DNA of 64,000 nt from an uncultured Clostridia bacterium (GCA_947631995.1 CANRNT010000004.1:23134-87133); one strand, 5' to 3'. Counted from the first letter of the stretch, positions 48,977 to 57,560 are shown. Notes: generated by a model from the letters alone, not told the origin. Numbers and translations are program-made.

Positions 48977-51593
48977 GTTCCTGCCACTGAGCCAAGGACA
49001 TTCTTACCTCGCGCGGTTTCGCGCCTACGGCAGGTCCTATGACTCCCATTGCCTCCATATTATCCATTATCCTTGCCGCTCTCGCATAACCGAGATTTAG
49101 CTTTCTCTGCAAAAACGATGTAGAAGCCTGCTGGTTCTCAACGACTATCCTTATAGCGGCTTCCAGCATATCGTCGCCCTTAGGAGCTTCGGTATCGAAA
49201 TCGCTCGACGGTCTTTCTCCCTTTGGAACGGGGATATTTTTCTCGATACCGTCAAGCACCTCTTCATCATAATCGGCTGTCTGCTGCTTTTTAAGGAAAT
49301 TCACTACCGCTCTTATCTCTGCCGTGCTGACATAGCTTCCCTGTATTCTCTTAGGCTTATCAAGTCCGACAGGCTTGAAAAGCAGGTCGCCGTTGCCGAG
49401 AAGCTTTTCCGCTCCGCCCTCGTCAAGAATGATACGCGAGTCTGTACCGTTTGACACCTTCAGCGCGACTCTCGACGGCAGGTTAGCCTTGATAAGTCCC
49501 GTAACGACGTCAACTCTCGGCGACTGGGTAGCGATTATAAGGTGCATACCTGCCGCTCTGGCGAGCTGAGCCAATCGGCATATAGAGTCCTCGACCTCTT
49601 TAGAAGCCGCCATCATCAGGTCGGCAAGCTCGTCGATGATTATTACTATATGCGCCAGCTTTTCCATATCCTCGTTCTGGTCGGCAAGCTCGTTGTAGTC
49701 GCCAAACTCGCGGACGGAATTATCGCTGAACAGGCTGTATCTTCTTGTCATTTCCGTTACCGCCCAGCCAAGCGCGCCTGCGGCCTTGCGCGGTTCTGTT
49801 ATAACGGGCGCGAGCAAATGAGGTATACCGTTATATATAGGGAACTCTACCTGTTTGGGGTCGATGAGCATAAGCTTTACCTCGTCGGACGTGGCGCGGT
49901 AAAGGATATTCATTATTATCGAGTTTGTAAATACCGATTTACCCGAACCCGTAGTACCTGCGATGAGCAGGTGGGGCATTTTGCGTATATCTCCTACAAC
50001 TATGCTTCCCTCTATATTCTTTCCGACGGCAAAGCACAGCTTGCCCTCCGCTTTTCTGAACTCGTCGCTGTCTATAAGCTCCCTGATAGACACCGTATCC
50101 CTTACCGTATTGGAAAGCTCTATGCCGACGGCGGCTTTACCGGGTATCGGGGCTTCAATTCTTACGCCCTCCGCCGCAAGGTTGAGAGCGATATCGTCGG
50201 CAAGGCTGGTTATCTTTGACACCTTTACGCCCGCCGCAGGCTGAAGCTCATATCTTGTGACCGAGGGTCCTCTGTGTATGCCTACCACCCTTGTCTGCAC
50301 GCCGAAGCTCTTCAGCGTATCAACGAGCGTTACGGCTCTCTGCTGGCTCTCGTAGTCTGCCGAAGCGGAACTTGCCTTTTTGGTCACCGTTTTCAGCAAT
50401 GATATCGGAGGCAGCTCCTGAGGCTTTTTGATTTTTGAAGCATCTATCAAAGATGACTGTCCGCTGCTCTCGTAATACAATTCTTCATCGTCATACTGCT
50501 CCTCGGTAGAGCGGTCGATGAGCTGCTGCATCTCCTTAGCCTGCTCCTCTATACTATCGCCGCCGCTCAGTCCCGAAAAGTCAGGCTCGGTAATGCCGTC
50601 GGCGGTATAAGAAGATTTTCCTGACGGTTTTTTATTGCTTTTATTGTCCGTACCTCTCATCTGCGAGAGCTTGTCCACCTCGTTGAAATAGTCTTTTTTC
50701 GGCGGTTTCGGCCCGAACGGTCTTGGCGGCAGAACTATATCAAAGTCCTCCGTATGCTCCAGCTCGTCCACGGTCGCAAAGCTCTCATATCCGACATCTC
50801 CGAGGTCGTCGTCATCTTCGCCCTCCTGATAGTACTTTGCTATATCCACTCTGCGCGGCTTGCTCTCTTTACTATCTTCTTTGCGTTCTTTTTCAGCCTT
50901 TACGGCTCTTTCTGCCGCACGCTGCTGTCTCTCGCCGTTCTCCTCCTTTGCGGCGTTAAACACGGCTGCGAACGGCTTGGATATGAACCGCCACACCTGC
51001 GGCAATGTCCAACCCGAAAGCATGAAAAAGAAAAACAGCGTGAGCAATATTATGATGATAGTAGCGCCGACCTTTTTGAATATCCCGAGCAGCAGACCTC
51101 CGAATATTATACTCAGCAGTCCTCCGCCTTTTCTGTCCACACCCGCTTTATAAAGTCCTTTCAGCTTGAGCAAGGTGGTCTTGCCCTCAACGCTGCCTAC
51201 CGTCAGTATCTGGAACAGCGCGCAGAACATCAGTATCACCAGAAGTCCCTGCACGAGCTTCATGATAATTGCGCTTTTAGACTTCTCCGTTGCTACCATT
51301 ATGGATATGTAAATAACGAGCGGCGCATAGATTATTGCCGACCCGCCGAAAAGTCCCCAGGTAAAGTTATGGAGCGTGAGCCAAAAGCCCGCGCCCTTTA
51401 TGAAAGTCACAAAAAGCATGAACACTCCGTAGAAAAACAGAATAAGCGACAATATTCGTCTGTTTTCGGCAGATATATTTTCGGCGTTATTATTGTTATT
51501 ATTGTTATTATTTTTCTTTGTTGCCGACGCGCTTTTCTTCGCCGCAGATCCGCTGTTTGATCTTGAGTTCGCTGTTTTTTTCTGCTGCGCCAT
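48960..51593 (-). CDS. ftsK: DNA translocase FtsK/SpoIIIE
   Basis: An 877-residue membrane-bound DNA pump. A Lys/Ser/Asn-rich N-terminus with nine consecutive Asn residues precedes four membrane helices (about residues 45-210). A charged linker follows (215-410), then the motor: alpha and beta domains with Walker A GTTGSGKSV (about 555), Walker B IIIDELADLM (about 655), and the C-terminal winged-helix gamma domain recognising KOPS/SRS (STSFLQRKLNLGYARAARIMDNMEAMGVIGP in parts). It clears chromosomal DNA from the division or sporulation septum. ATG at 51593 is chosen; a Met 14 codons upstream lacks a ribosome site. Confidence 0.95.
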   Translation of the reverse strand: MAQQKKTANSRSNSGSAAKKSASATKKNNNNNNNNNAENISAENRRILSLILFFYGVFMLFVTFIKGAGFWLTLHNFTWGLFGGSAIIYAPLVIYISIMVATEKSKSAIIMKLVQGLLVILMFCALFQILTVGSVEGKTTLLKLKGLYKAGVDRKGGGLLSIIFGGLLLGIFKKVGATIIIILLTLFFFFMLSGWTLPQVWRFISKPFAAVFNAAKEENGERQQRAAERAVKAEKERKEDSKESKPRRVDIAKYYQEGEDDDDLGDVGYESFATVDELEHTEDFDIVLPPRPFGPKPPKKDYFNEVDKLSQMRGTDNKSNKKPSGKSSYTADGITEPDFSGLSGGDSIEEQAKEMQQLIDRSTEEQYDDEELYYESSGQSSLIDASKIKKPQELPPISLLKTVTKKASSASADYESQQRAVTLVDTLKSFGVQTRVVGIHRGPSVTRYELQPAAGVKVSKITSLADDIALNLAAEGVRIEAPIPGKAAVGIELSNTVRDTVSIRELIDSDEFRKAEGKLCFAVGKNIEGSIVVGDIRKMPHLLIAGTTGSGKSVFTNSIIMNILYRATSDEVKLMLIDPKQVEFPIYNGIPHLLAPVITEPRKAAGALGWAVTEMTRRYSLFSDNSVREFGDYNELADQNEDMEKLAHIVIIIDELADLMMAASKEVEDSICRLAQLARAAGMHLIIATQSPRVDVVTGLIKANLPSRVALKVSNGTDSRIILDEGGAEKLLGNGDLLFKPVGLDKPKRIQGSYVSTAEIRAVVNFLKKQQTADYDEEVLDGIEKNIPVPKGERPSSDFDTEAPKGDDMLEAAIRIVVENQQASTSFLQRKLNLGYARAARIMDNMEAMGVIGPAVGAKPREVRMSLAQWQEREATR

Positions 51594-51656
51594 TTGAACT
51601 TGCCGTCCTTTCTTTGTTGTTTCCCCAGATCGCATATGACCTGTTTTATTTTATCT

Positions 51657-52523
51657 TTATATATTTATAACTATTGGTTCGCCTGTTACTATCTCGTATA
51701 TCGAAACACCTATCACAGCCAGTCCCAGCACGAGAGTATATATGGCAAATATCTTGAACTTATTTGAATTGAGCAGCCACGACACCATTTTTATAGACGC
51801 AAGTCCGACTATTGCGGCAACGACAAATCCTACCGTTATGCTTACGGGATCGAACTGAACGTTCGCTTTTACAGCTTCTGCCGCTTCAATAAGTCCTCCG
51901 CCGAAGATAGCGGGTATGCCGAGTATGAAAGCATATCTGACGGCGGTATCTCTTGAAAATCCGCACAGCAGTCCCGAGGATATCGTAGAGCCGGAGCGCG
52001 AAACTCCCGGCAGCAGCGCTACCCCCTGAAACGCTCCTACCACCAGAGCGTCCTTTGTTGTTATATCCTTAGGCACTTTTTTGCCGTGGCAATACCTGTC
52101 GGACATAAACAGTATCAAAGCGGTATACAGAAAGCAGAAGCCCTCGACCAGCACGCTGCCGTCCTCGCTTATGCCCTCAAAGAAGTCCTTGAAAAAGTAA
52201 AACGGGATAAGCACGGCGGTCGAGAATATGAGCATAAATATCAGTCTGCGCTCGCCGTTCATCTCGCTCCATTTGAAGCGACCCTTGAAAACGTCGCGTA
52301 TAAGGCTTCCAAGCTCCTTTATGAGCGCCCATATAGTATCACGGAATGCAATGAACACCGCAAGAAGCGTTCCCATATGCAAAAACACCGAGAGCATAAG
52401 CGCTCCCTCTCCGCTGTTGCCCGTGAAATGCTGATACAGCGAAAGATGTCCCGAGCTGGAAACAGGCAGAAACTCTGTCAGCCCTTGTATTACAGCCTGC
52501 ACGATAACGTTTAAAATATCCAT
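51657..52523 (-). CDS. uppP: Undecaprenyl-diphosphatase
   Basis: A 288-residue membrane phosphatase (BacA family) that recycles undecaprenyl diphosphate to the monophosphate for wall synthesis and gives bacitracin tolerance. It has about eight helices, the motif QGLTEFLPVSSSGHLSL (about 14-30) and the second motif PGVSRSGSTISSGLL (about 170-184). The ribosome site AGGACGG lies inside a 6-base-pair hairpin (52530-52546). The gene sits between the ylzJ-like gene and ftsK. Confidence 0.95.
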   Translation of the reverse strand: MDILNVIVQAVIQGLTEFLPVSSSGHLSLYQHFTGNSGEGALMLSVFLHMGTLLAVFIAFRDTIWALIKELGSLIRDVFKGRFKWSEMNGERRLIFMLIFSTAVLIPFYFFKDFFEGISEDGSVLVEGFCFLYTALILFMSDRYCHGKKVPKDITTKDALVVGAFQGVALLPGVSRSGSTISSGLLCGFSRDTAVRYAFILGIPAIFGGGLIEAAEAVKANVQFDPVSITVGFVVAAIVGLASIKMVSWLLNSNKFKIFAIYTLVLGLAVIGVSIYEIVTGEPIVINI

Positions 52524-52529
52524 ATGTAG

Positions 52530-52546
52530 CCGTCCTGTACGGACGG
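52530..52546 (-). promoter_or_regulatory. Hairpin over the uppP ribosome binding site
   Basis: On the minus strand CCGTCC-gtaca-GGACGG forms a 6-base-pair stem whose 3' arm is the GGACGG ribosome site, six bases before the uppP ATG. It may limit translation; no trigger is evident. Confidence 0.45.
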
Positions 52547-52554
52547 TCCTCCTC

Positions 52555-52671
52555 TCATACTTTTTTAAGATAATAGTACGGGTCTGTGGAGAAAAAGCTG
52601 TCCTCCCCGCTATTTATTATATTATCCGCGTTATAGAAAATATCGTCGAATGAAATTATAGTATACAGCAT
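52555..52671 (-). CDS. YlzJ-like short protein
   Basis: A 38-residue ORF beginning MLYTIISFDDIFY, which fits the start of the YlzJ-like family (B. subtilis YlzJ is about 70 residues). The ATG lies one base after the tepA stop (TGATATG), with AAAGGAG seven bases upstream. In B. subtilis ylzJ also follows tepA and precedes spoIIIE; here uppP is placed between. The product is shorter than usual, so it may be reduced. The position and strong ribosome site support it as a real gene. Confidence 0.65.
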   Translation of the reverse strand: MLYTIISFDDIFYNADNIINSGEDSFFSTDPYYYLKKV

Positions 52672-52672
52672 A

Positions 52673-53389
52673 TCAATACTCCTTTGGCTCGTTCTCGATG
52701 AGGCTGTAAAGGCACTCTATCGCTTGTGACAGTCCGCCGAGCTCATCTATCAGCCCCTCGGCGACCGCGTCCTTTCCGTCCAGCACCGTGCCGACGTCCA
52801 TAACGAGTTCTCCCGTTCTCATCATAAGCTCCCTGAAGCGCTTTTCGGTTATCCTTGAATTTCCCGTAACGAAACGGACTATCCTTTCCTGCATTTTATC
52901 AAAGTAGGATAAAGTCTGCGGTATGCCTAGCACCGTTCCGCTCATTCTTACGGGGTGTATGGTCATCGTGGCGGTAGGAACAATGAACGACCTTTTCGCG
53001 CAGACGCTCAGAGGCACACCTATTGAATGTCCTCCGCCTACCACGAGAGACACCGTCGGTGTTTTCATACTTGCGACGAGCTCCGCGATAGCCAGTCCCG
53101 CTTCGACATCTCCGCCCACGGTATTCAGGATTATGACCAGTCCCTCAATGGAAAGGTCCTGCTCTATTGCGACCAGAGCGGGAATGATATGCTCATATTT
53201 TGTTGTTTTGTTCTGCGGAGGAAGTATATAATGTCCCTCCACCTGACCGATGATACTCAGACAATGTATAAGATGTCTGGCGTTATGGGAGATGACCTCT
53301 CCAACAGCCTCTATCCTTTCGACCTGCTCGTTCTCATCGTCGTGTACTGTTTTTTCATTATCAGAGCTTCCGCCGTTTTCTCTGCACAT
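52673..53389 (-). CDS. tepA: ClpP-like serine protease TepA
   Basis: A 238-residue protein of the ClpP/crotonase fold. The catalytic Ser122 lies in [12 protein letters not shown] and His145 in TIHPVRM; the acidic residue is in a C-terminal [10 protein letters not shown] region. TepA in Bacillus was named for protein translocation and later linked to degradation of small spore proteins in the forespore. The first 25 residues are acidic and non-conserved. AGGGGGAG precedes the ATG. It heads the long minus-strand cluster and has a promoter at 53481-53508. Confidence 0.9.
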   Translation of the reverse strand: MCRENGGSSDNEKTVHDDENEQVERIEAVGEVISHNARHLIHCLSIIGQVEGHYILPPQNKTTKYEHIIPALVAIEQDLSIEGLVIILNTVGGDVEAGLAIAELVASMKTPTVSLVVGGGHSIGVPLSVCAKRSFIVPTATMTIHPVRMSGTVLGIPQTLSYFDKMQERIVRFVTGNSRITEKRFRELMMRTGELVMDVGTVLDGKDAVAEGLIDELGGLSQAIECLYSLIENEPKEY

Positions 53390-53480
53390 TTCTTCTCCCC
53401 CTTATCACGGTTTATTCTTTCCGCAAAGGGGTACAAATATGCTTGCGGGCACACTTCTTGATATTACTATTCCAATATAT

Positions 53481-53508
53481 ATTATAGCACAAAACGTCAA
53501 AAAGTCAA
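53481..53508 (-). promoter_or_regulatory. Sigma-A promoter of the tepA-ftsK cluster
   Basis: On the minus strand TTGACT (53503-53508) and TATAAT (53481-53486) are 16 bases apart, giving a leader of about 85 bases. Confidence 0.75.
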
Positions 53509-53538
53509 GACAAGCTTTCCCAAAAAGCCAAAATAAAA

Positions 53539-53559
53539 AGCGAACGTTTTACGTCCGCT
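53539..53559 (-). terminator. Terminator of the rluB unit
   Basis: Stem AGCGGACGT/ACGTTCGCT with a 3-base loop and one G-T pair, followed on the minus strand by TTTTATTTTGG; 17 bases after the stop of the small gene at 53577. Confidence 0.85.
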
Positions 53560-53576
53560 ATATACTGTTGCTGCCG

Positions 53577-53960
53577 TTATTCAGCGTTCTTGCAGTTCTT
53601 ACAGCCGTCGAGCAGCTCCGATATGCTCTGCGCTATACCGTTTTCATCGGCAAGTCGCAGCTTCTTAACATCACAGATGAGCTTTTCGTCATTAAGAACG
53701 AACTGTGCTTTATCTATTCCCCTCATCATTGCAAGGAACAGTATGCTTCTGTATATACCGTCAGCAAGCATAAGGTCTGTGTACTGCGCATAACGGATAA
53801 CGACCTCTTTTTTATCGGCGTCGAAATAATACACGCCAAAGCCTGTTACATTATCCTCCTCGGTCGCCTCCGCAACGCTGACTATCTCATCGGATATACC
53901 GAGCTTTTCTATGATATCATCATACTTTTCGATGTTTCTCGTCTGCAATATACGAAGCAT
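53577..53960 (-). CDS. Small protein of unknown function downstream of rluB
   Basis: A 127-residue soluble, acidic protein. The central part (FGVYYFDADKKEVVIRYAQYTDLMLADGIYRSILFLAMMRGI in layout) has a strand-strand-helix pattern that recalls a reduced acetyltransferase-like fold, but no acetyl-CoA motif can be confirmed. The end has CKNCKNAE. It overlaps the rluB stop by one base (TAATG) and is followed by a terminator, so it is co-transcribed with rluB. Confidence 0.65.
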   Translation of the reverse strand: MLRILQTRNIEKYDDIIEKLGISDEIVSVAEATEEDNVTGFGVYYFDADKKEVVIRYAQYTDLMLADGIYRSILFLAMMRGIDKAQFVLNDEKLICDVKKLRLADENGIAQSISELLDGCKNCKNAE

Positions 53961-54709
53961 TAGCGTTTACCTCCCGAAGACCTTTTCTGCGCTGCCGTTT
54001 TCAGCGCCCTGACCTCCTCCGATGTCAGCTCACGGTACTTGCCGGGCTGGAGCATACCGAGTTTTAAAGGGCCTACGGCAGTCCTTTTCAGCCTTGCAAC
54101 CTCCAGTCCTACCGCCTCGCACATCTTTCGTATCTGTCGGTTCTTGCCCTCTCGGATAGTCATAAGCATGACCGCTCTTTCAGGCTCGTTCGTCAGCACG
54201 GTAATCACGCAGGGCAAGGTCTTTCCGCTGTCTATGACTACTCCCTCAGAAAGCTTTATGACCGTTTCATCAGTAAGCATTGAGCGCACCGTCACTCTGT
54301 AAGTCTTAGTAACGTGGCTGGAGGGGTGCATTATCTCGTTTGCAAACTCGCCGTCATTTGTCATAAGGAGCAGACCATCCGACTGCTTATCCAGCCTGCC
54401 TACGGGATAAACTCTCGCTCCAACGTCCGCTACAAGGTCGGTCACGCATTTTCTGTCAAGCTCGTCGCTCGCCGTAGTTATGTAGCCTCTGGGCTTATTG
54501 AGCATAAGATAAACAAGCTTTTTCTTTTTTTCGATATAGATATTTTCTCCGTTTACGGATAAGATATCCTTTGCAGGGTCAGCCTTATCGCCCAAAGAAC
54601 ACGGTCTGCCGTTTACCTTTACTTTTCCCGCAGCTATGAGCTCCTCAGCTTTTCTTCTAGAGCAATAACCCGCGTCGGACATTATTTTCTGTATCCTTAT
54701 CTTTTCCAT
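53960..54709 (-). CDS. rluB: 23S rRNA pseudouridine synthase, RsuA/RluB family
   Basis: A 249-residue enzyme with an N-terminal S4 RNA-binding domain (RIQKIMSDAGYCSRRKAEELI) and the RsuA/RluB/E/F catalytic domain: YLMLNKPRGYITT (about 66), VYPVGRLDKQSDGLLLMTNDGE with the catalytic Asp (about 102) and the closing REGKNRQIRKMCEAVG motif (about 188). The RluB (U2605) assignment is the usual one for Firmicutes but is not certain. ATG at 54709; the upstream 54710-54995 gap is filled with hairpins and holds no gene. Confidence 0.93.
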   Translation of the reverse strand: MEKIRIQKIMSDAGYCSRRKAEELIAAGKVKVNGRPCSLGDKADPAKDILSVNGENIYIEKKKKLVYLMLNKPRGYITTASDELDRKCVTDLVADVGARVYPVGRLDKQSDGLLLMTNDGEFANEIMHPSSHVTKTYRVTVRSMLTDETVIKLSEGVVIDSGKTLPCVITVLTNEPERAVMLMTIREGKNRQIRKMCEAVGLEVARLKRTAVGPLKLGMLQPGKYRELTSEEVRALKTAAQKRSSGGKR

Positions 54710-54778
54710 AACAAAAGTCCTTCCTCGCGTCCCCGCGATGAGATAAAATGATATATCATCGATATATTAAGAATAAAA

Positions 54779-54811
54779 GTAAAATTCGGGAATTCATTTC
54801 CCGAATTTTAC
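54779..54811 (-). terminator. Long hairpin terminator downstream of dacF
   Basis: A perfect 14-base-pair stem (54779-54792 with 54798-54811, 5-base loop), followed on the minus strand by TTTTATTC. It lies between the multi-hairpin block and rluB and probably ends the dacF transcript. Confidence 0.78.
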
Positions 54812-54817
54812 ACCGCT

Positions 54818-54971
54818 GTCGGCGCAGCCAAAAATTTCATTGTAATGAAATTTTTGCGTGAGGGTAACGAAGCCGACGCAGGAGGGGGAAACACGGGGGA
54901 ACCAGTTCGGGGTGCCCCCGTGAAGTGTCGACCTTGTCGACACGCCTGTAAGAGGAGATGTTTCTCCTCTT
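54818..54971. repeat. Intergenic block of stacked hairpins
   Basis: In 154 bases there are GTCGGC/GCCGAC enclosing an 11-base-pair hairpin (54830-54855), CACGGGGG/CCCCCGTG (54892-54922) with an inner GAAC/GTTC, GTGTCGAC-ctt-GTCGACAC (54925-54943) and AAGAGGAGA/TCTCCTCTT (54950-54971). The edge word CGGCGCAGCC also occurs in the block at 22738. It has no ORF with a ribosome site and looks like a composite intergenic repeat. Confidence 0.7.
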
Positions 54972-54995
54972 GGTCACAAAACTTTCTTATAATTA

Positions 54996-56144
54996 TCAGT
55001 CGTTTATAAACTCGCCTATTTTATCGCGTATCTTATCCAAAACGCCCTTGTTGTCAACTTCTTCAGTCTCGACATACTCATTAGAGCATATCTCAGCGAC
55101 CGCGACTACCTCGTCTCCCAGCAAAAAGCGTATCTCGCCTATCTTCTCCCCGAGAGCTATCGGCGCATAGACGAATTTCGGCAATATGACCTCACTCGTT
55201 ATATTTTGCACTTCATCGGCATACAGAGTAGCAAAAGGTCTGTCCTTTACCGAGCACATAAGGTTCGGCGACTTACCGCCAACTACCTTTATCGAAAAGC
55301 TGTAATAATCGCACTCCAGCTCCGCATGGACAAGCTGTGAAAATCCGAAATTCAGCATTCGGTTATGATCCTGCCAGTCATTCGGGGCGTTCAGCGTAAC
55401 GCATATCAGCTTGACGCCGTTCCTTTCGCAGCTTGATATAAGACATCTTCCCGCCTTATCCGTAAAGCCTGTTTTTACGCCGTTGACGCCCTCGCAGGTC
55501 TCGAGCAGCTTATTTGAATTGGAAAGCCAGCGCCTGTAAGGAGGATTTCCGTATTCAAGGCAGACAGACGATGTTCCCGCTATCTCGGCGAATGTTTCGT
55601 TCTTCATACATTCCCTTGCGAGCATAGCCATATCATAAGCGGTGGAATAGTGATCGTCGGTATCGTCGTCCAGTCCTGACGGAGTAACGAAATGCGTATC
55701 ATTCAGACCCATTTGCTGTGCGCGTCTGTTCATCATTGCAACGAAGTTTTCAACGCTTCCTCCGACCTTTACGGCGGTCGCATTCGCAGCGTCGTTACCG
55801 CTCGGCAAAAGCATACCGTAACAAAGCACACGCTTGGTGACGATATCGTTCTCGACCAGTCCCATAGACGATCCCTCGACCTTTATCGCCTCGTTATCGA
55901 CCTTGAAATACTCGTCCAGTCCGCCGCTCTCTATGCACAGCAGCGCAGACATTATCTTTGTTGTGCTTGCCATTTGACGGCGTTCATGGGCATTCTTCTC
56001 GAATATCACCCTGCCGCTGTCAGCTTCTATCAGTATTGCAGACTCTGCGGAGATATCTCCCTCGCTGAAGGCTTCAGCCTTACCGATCGGATATATCCCG
56101 ATCAGAAGACACACGCTCAATATCAAAGTTATTATTCGTTTCAT
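54996..56144 (-). CDS. dacF: D-alanyl-D-alanine carboxypeptidase (DacF-like)
   Basis: A 382-residue secreted S11 carboxypeptidase. The signal peptide is at residues 1-25; catalytic motifs are STTK (60-63), SGN (115-117) and KTG (224-226), all intact, and a C-terminal PBP5-type beta domain follows. It trims peptidoglycan, in Bacillus DacF during spore cortex formation. ATG at 56144 has GAGGAG six bases upstream; a longer reading from 56174 crosses a large inverted repeat and is not used. Its neighbours ytfJ and scpAB match the conserved clostridial order. Confidence 0.93.
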   Translation of the reverse strand: MKRIITLILSVCLLIGIYPIGKAEAFSEGDISAESAILIEADSGRVIFEKNAHERRQMASTTKIMSALLCIESGGLDEYFKVDNEAIKVEGSSMGLVENDIVTKRVLCYGMLLPSGNDAANATAVKVGGSVENFVAMMNRRAQQMGLNDTHFVTPSGLDDDTDDHYSTAYDMAMLARECMKNETFAEIAGTSSVCLEYGNPPYRRWLSNSNKLLETCEGVNGVKTGFTDKAGRCLISSCERNGVKLICVTLNAPNDWQDHNRMLNFGFSQLVHAELECDYYSFSIKVVGGKSPNLMCSVKDRPFATLYADEVQNITSEVILPKFVYAPIALGEKIGEIRFLLGDEVVAVAEICSNEYVETEEVDNKGVLDKIRDKIGEFIND

Positions 56145-56150
56145 AAGGTT

Positions 56151-56192
56151 CTCCTCTGTAACTATTATATACAAATATAGTTTACAGAGGAG
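56151..56192 (-). promoter_or_regulatory. Inverted repeat enclosing the dacF ribosome site, with TATAAT in its loop
   Basis: CTCCTCTGTAACTAT (56151-56165) pairs with ATAG-T-TTACAGAGGAG (56177-56192), giving 15 base pairs with one bulge. On mRNA read through from ytfJ the GAGGAG ribosome site is the 3' arm and would be hidden. A TATAAT (56164-56169, minus strand) overlaps the loop, so RNA begun there would lack the 5' arm. No -35 element is seen. Confidence 0.65.
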
Positions 56193-56230
56193 CGGTAAAA
56201 CATACGCTGTAAATTATTCCTTATGCCTTA

Positions 56231-56623
56231 TTATTCGTCGCTTTCAGCCTTATCAGCCTTTTTCTTGTCCAAAAACGCGGTCACCTTATCGATAACGTCG
56301 GGTATCATGTTGATAGCGGCGTTCTCCTTAGACGCGTTCACGGTCATTTGCAGAAGCTTTACTTCGCCGTCGGTAACGGCGATGAACGCCAGAGGATTGA
56401 TCGTTATACCTGCGCCCGAGCCTCCGCCGAAGCAATCCTTTGCAGAGCTCGTTGGCAGATCACTACCGCCCGAAGCAAAGCCCAACGATACCTTAGACAC
56501 GGGTATTATCGTGGTATGCTCGTTTACGACTATCGGCTTTCCGACCACCGTTTCGCAGTCTGCCATAGCCTTGATCTTCTCCATTGCGGTACCTACCAAG
56601 CTTTCAAGATGTTGTTCACTCAT
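56231..56623 (-). CDS. ytfJ: Sporulation protein YtfJ (GerW family)
   Basis: A 130-residue protein of the YtfJ/GerW family, made in the forespore in Bacillus and needed for proper germination. It shows VVGKPIVVNEHTTIIPVSKVSLGFASGG and the GGGSGAGITINPLAFIAV block diagnostic of the family. GGAG precedes the ATG at 56623. Its start overlaps the end of the DUF2953 gene by eight bases, so they are coupled. Confidence 0.95.
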   Translation of the reverse strand: MSEQHLESLVGTAMEKIKAMADCETVVGKPIVVNEHTTIIPVSKVSLGFASGGSDLPTSSAKDCFGGGSGAGITINPLAFIAVTDGEVKLLQMTVNASKENAAINMIPDVIDKVTAFLDKKKADKAESDE

Positions 56624-57560
56624 TTGTTAACAGCTCCGTTCCATTTAATTTATTTTTTGCTTTTTCTTCTTTTTTGCGGCGTCTGCGTTCACGCATAGCC
56701 TTTATCTTTTGAGGTATCCATATCCTCAGAAAGTTCACACCCGTACAGAACACTATCGCTATCAGCGCGCTGGGTCTTACCATAACGACTGTTGAAACGC
56801 GATATTTAAAGGTCTTTTCATTAAAATCGCAATCTATCTGTATATTCTTTGCTTTTACTCTGAAAATGCTGTCTATCACAGAAATTCCGTTGCACACGGC
56901 GGCGTTTAGCTTTCCGTAAGCCATTGCGGCCTCATAGGCGTCGTCCTTGCCGCTGACGAGCCGTACATCGAGCTTATTGAAGCGTATTGTCTTCAGCAGC
57001 TTTTTGACCGCCTTCCACGCCATAGGAATATACGGCTTTGCCATATTGAAGTATCGCTTTATCTTTGCAAGACCGCTTTCCTTATTTGCCTTCTCGGCTT
57101 TCTTTGCGGCTTTCTCTGCTTTCTTGGCAGCTTTTTCGGCTTTCTTCTGCTCTTTCAGCTCTTTCTTCTGCTCTTTGGTAAGCTTTACTTTTTCTAGCTT
57201 GGTCTCTGCTGCCGCTTCTGTTTCTTCTATATCTTCCGTTTTTTCGATATTTTCGGTATCCTGCGGCGTTTCTTCCTGCTCATCAGCAATATTTGCCTGC
57301 TCTATCATCTGCTCTATCTGCTCGTCGGTAAAGTCTGTATCAGACGGCGCAGCTTTTGTTTTCTTTTTCTTATCGGTAACTTTTTCTTTGCCGTTATCCT
57401 CGGCGTCACGCGGAAATATCTTTATGAACAGCCATTTTACCTCTATTTCGGGTTTTCCGCCGCTTTCGGCAAACAGCTTTACCTTTACCGAAAAATGCAG
57501 GAGTATAACGATAAACGCAATTATACCTAAAATGATCCACAGCGCTATCATCGTTATCAT
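56616..57560 (-). CDS. DUF2953 family membrane protein
   Basis: A 314-residue protein with an N-terminal membrane helix (about 3-22), an acidic and then Lys/Ala-rich coiled segment (about 75-165) containing KKAEKAAKKAEKAAKKAEKA, and the conserved C-terminal DUF2953 region (MAYGKLNAAVCNG, FNEKTFKYRVSTVVMVRP). It corresponds in position to B. subtilis ytfI, paired with ytfJ. Role unknown, probably sporulation-linked. The ATG has AAAGGAG upstream. Confidence 0.85.
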   Translation of the reverse strand: MITMIALWIILGIIAFIVILLHFSVKVKLFAESGGKPEIEVKWLFIKIFPRDAEDNGKEKVTDKKKKTKAAPSDTDFTDEQIEQMIEQANIADEQEETPQDTENIEKTEDIEETEAAAETKLEKVKLTKEQKKELKEQKKAEKAAKKAEKAAKKAEKANKESGLAKIKRYFNMAKPYIPMAWKAVKKLLKTIRFNKLDVRLVSGKDDAYEAAMAYGKLNAAVCNGISVIDSIFRVKAKNIQIDCDFNEKTFKYRVSTVVMVRPSALIAIVFCTGVNFLRIWIPQKIKAMRERRRRKKEEKAKNKLNGTELLTNE

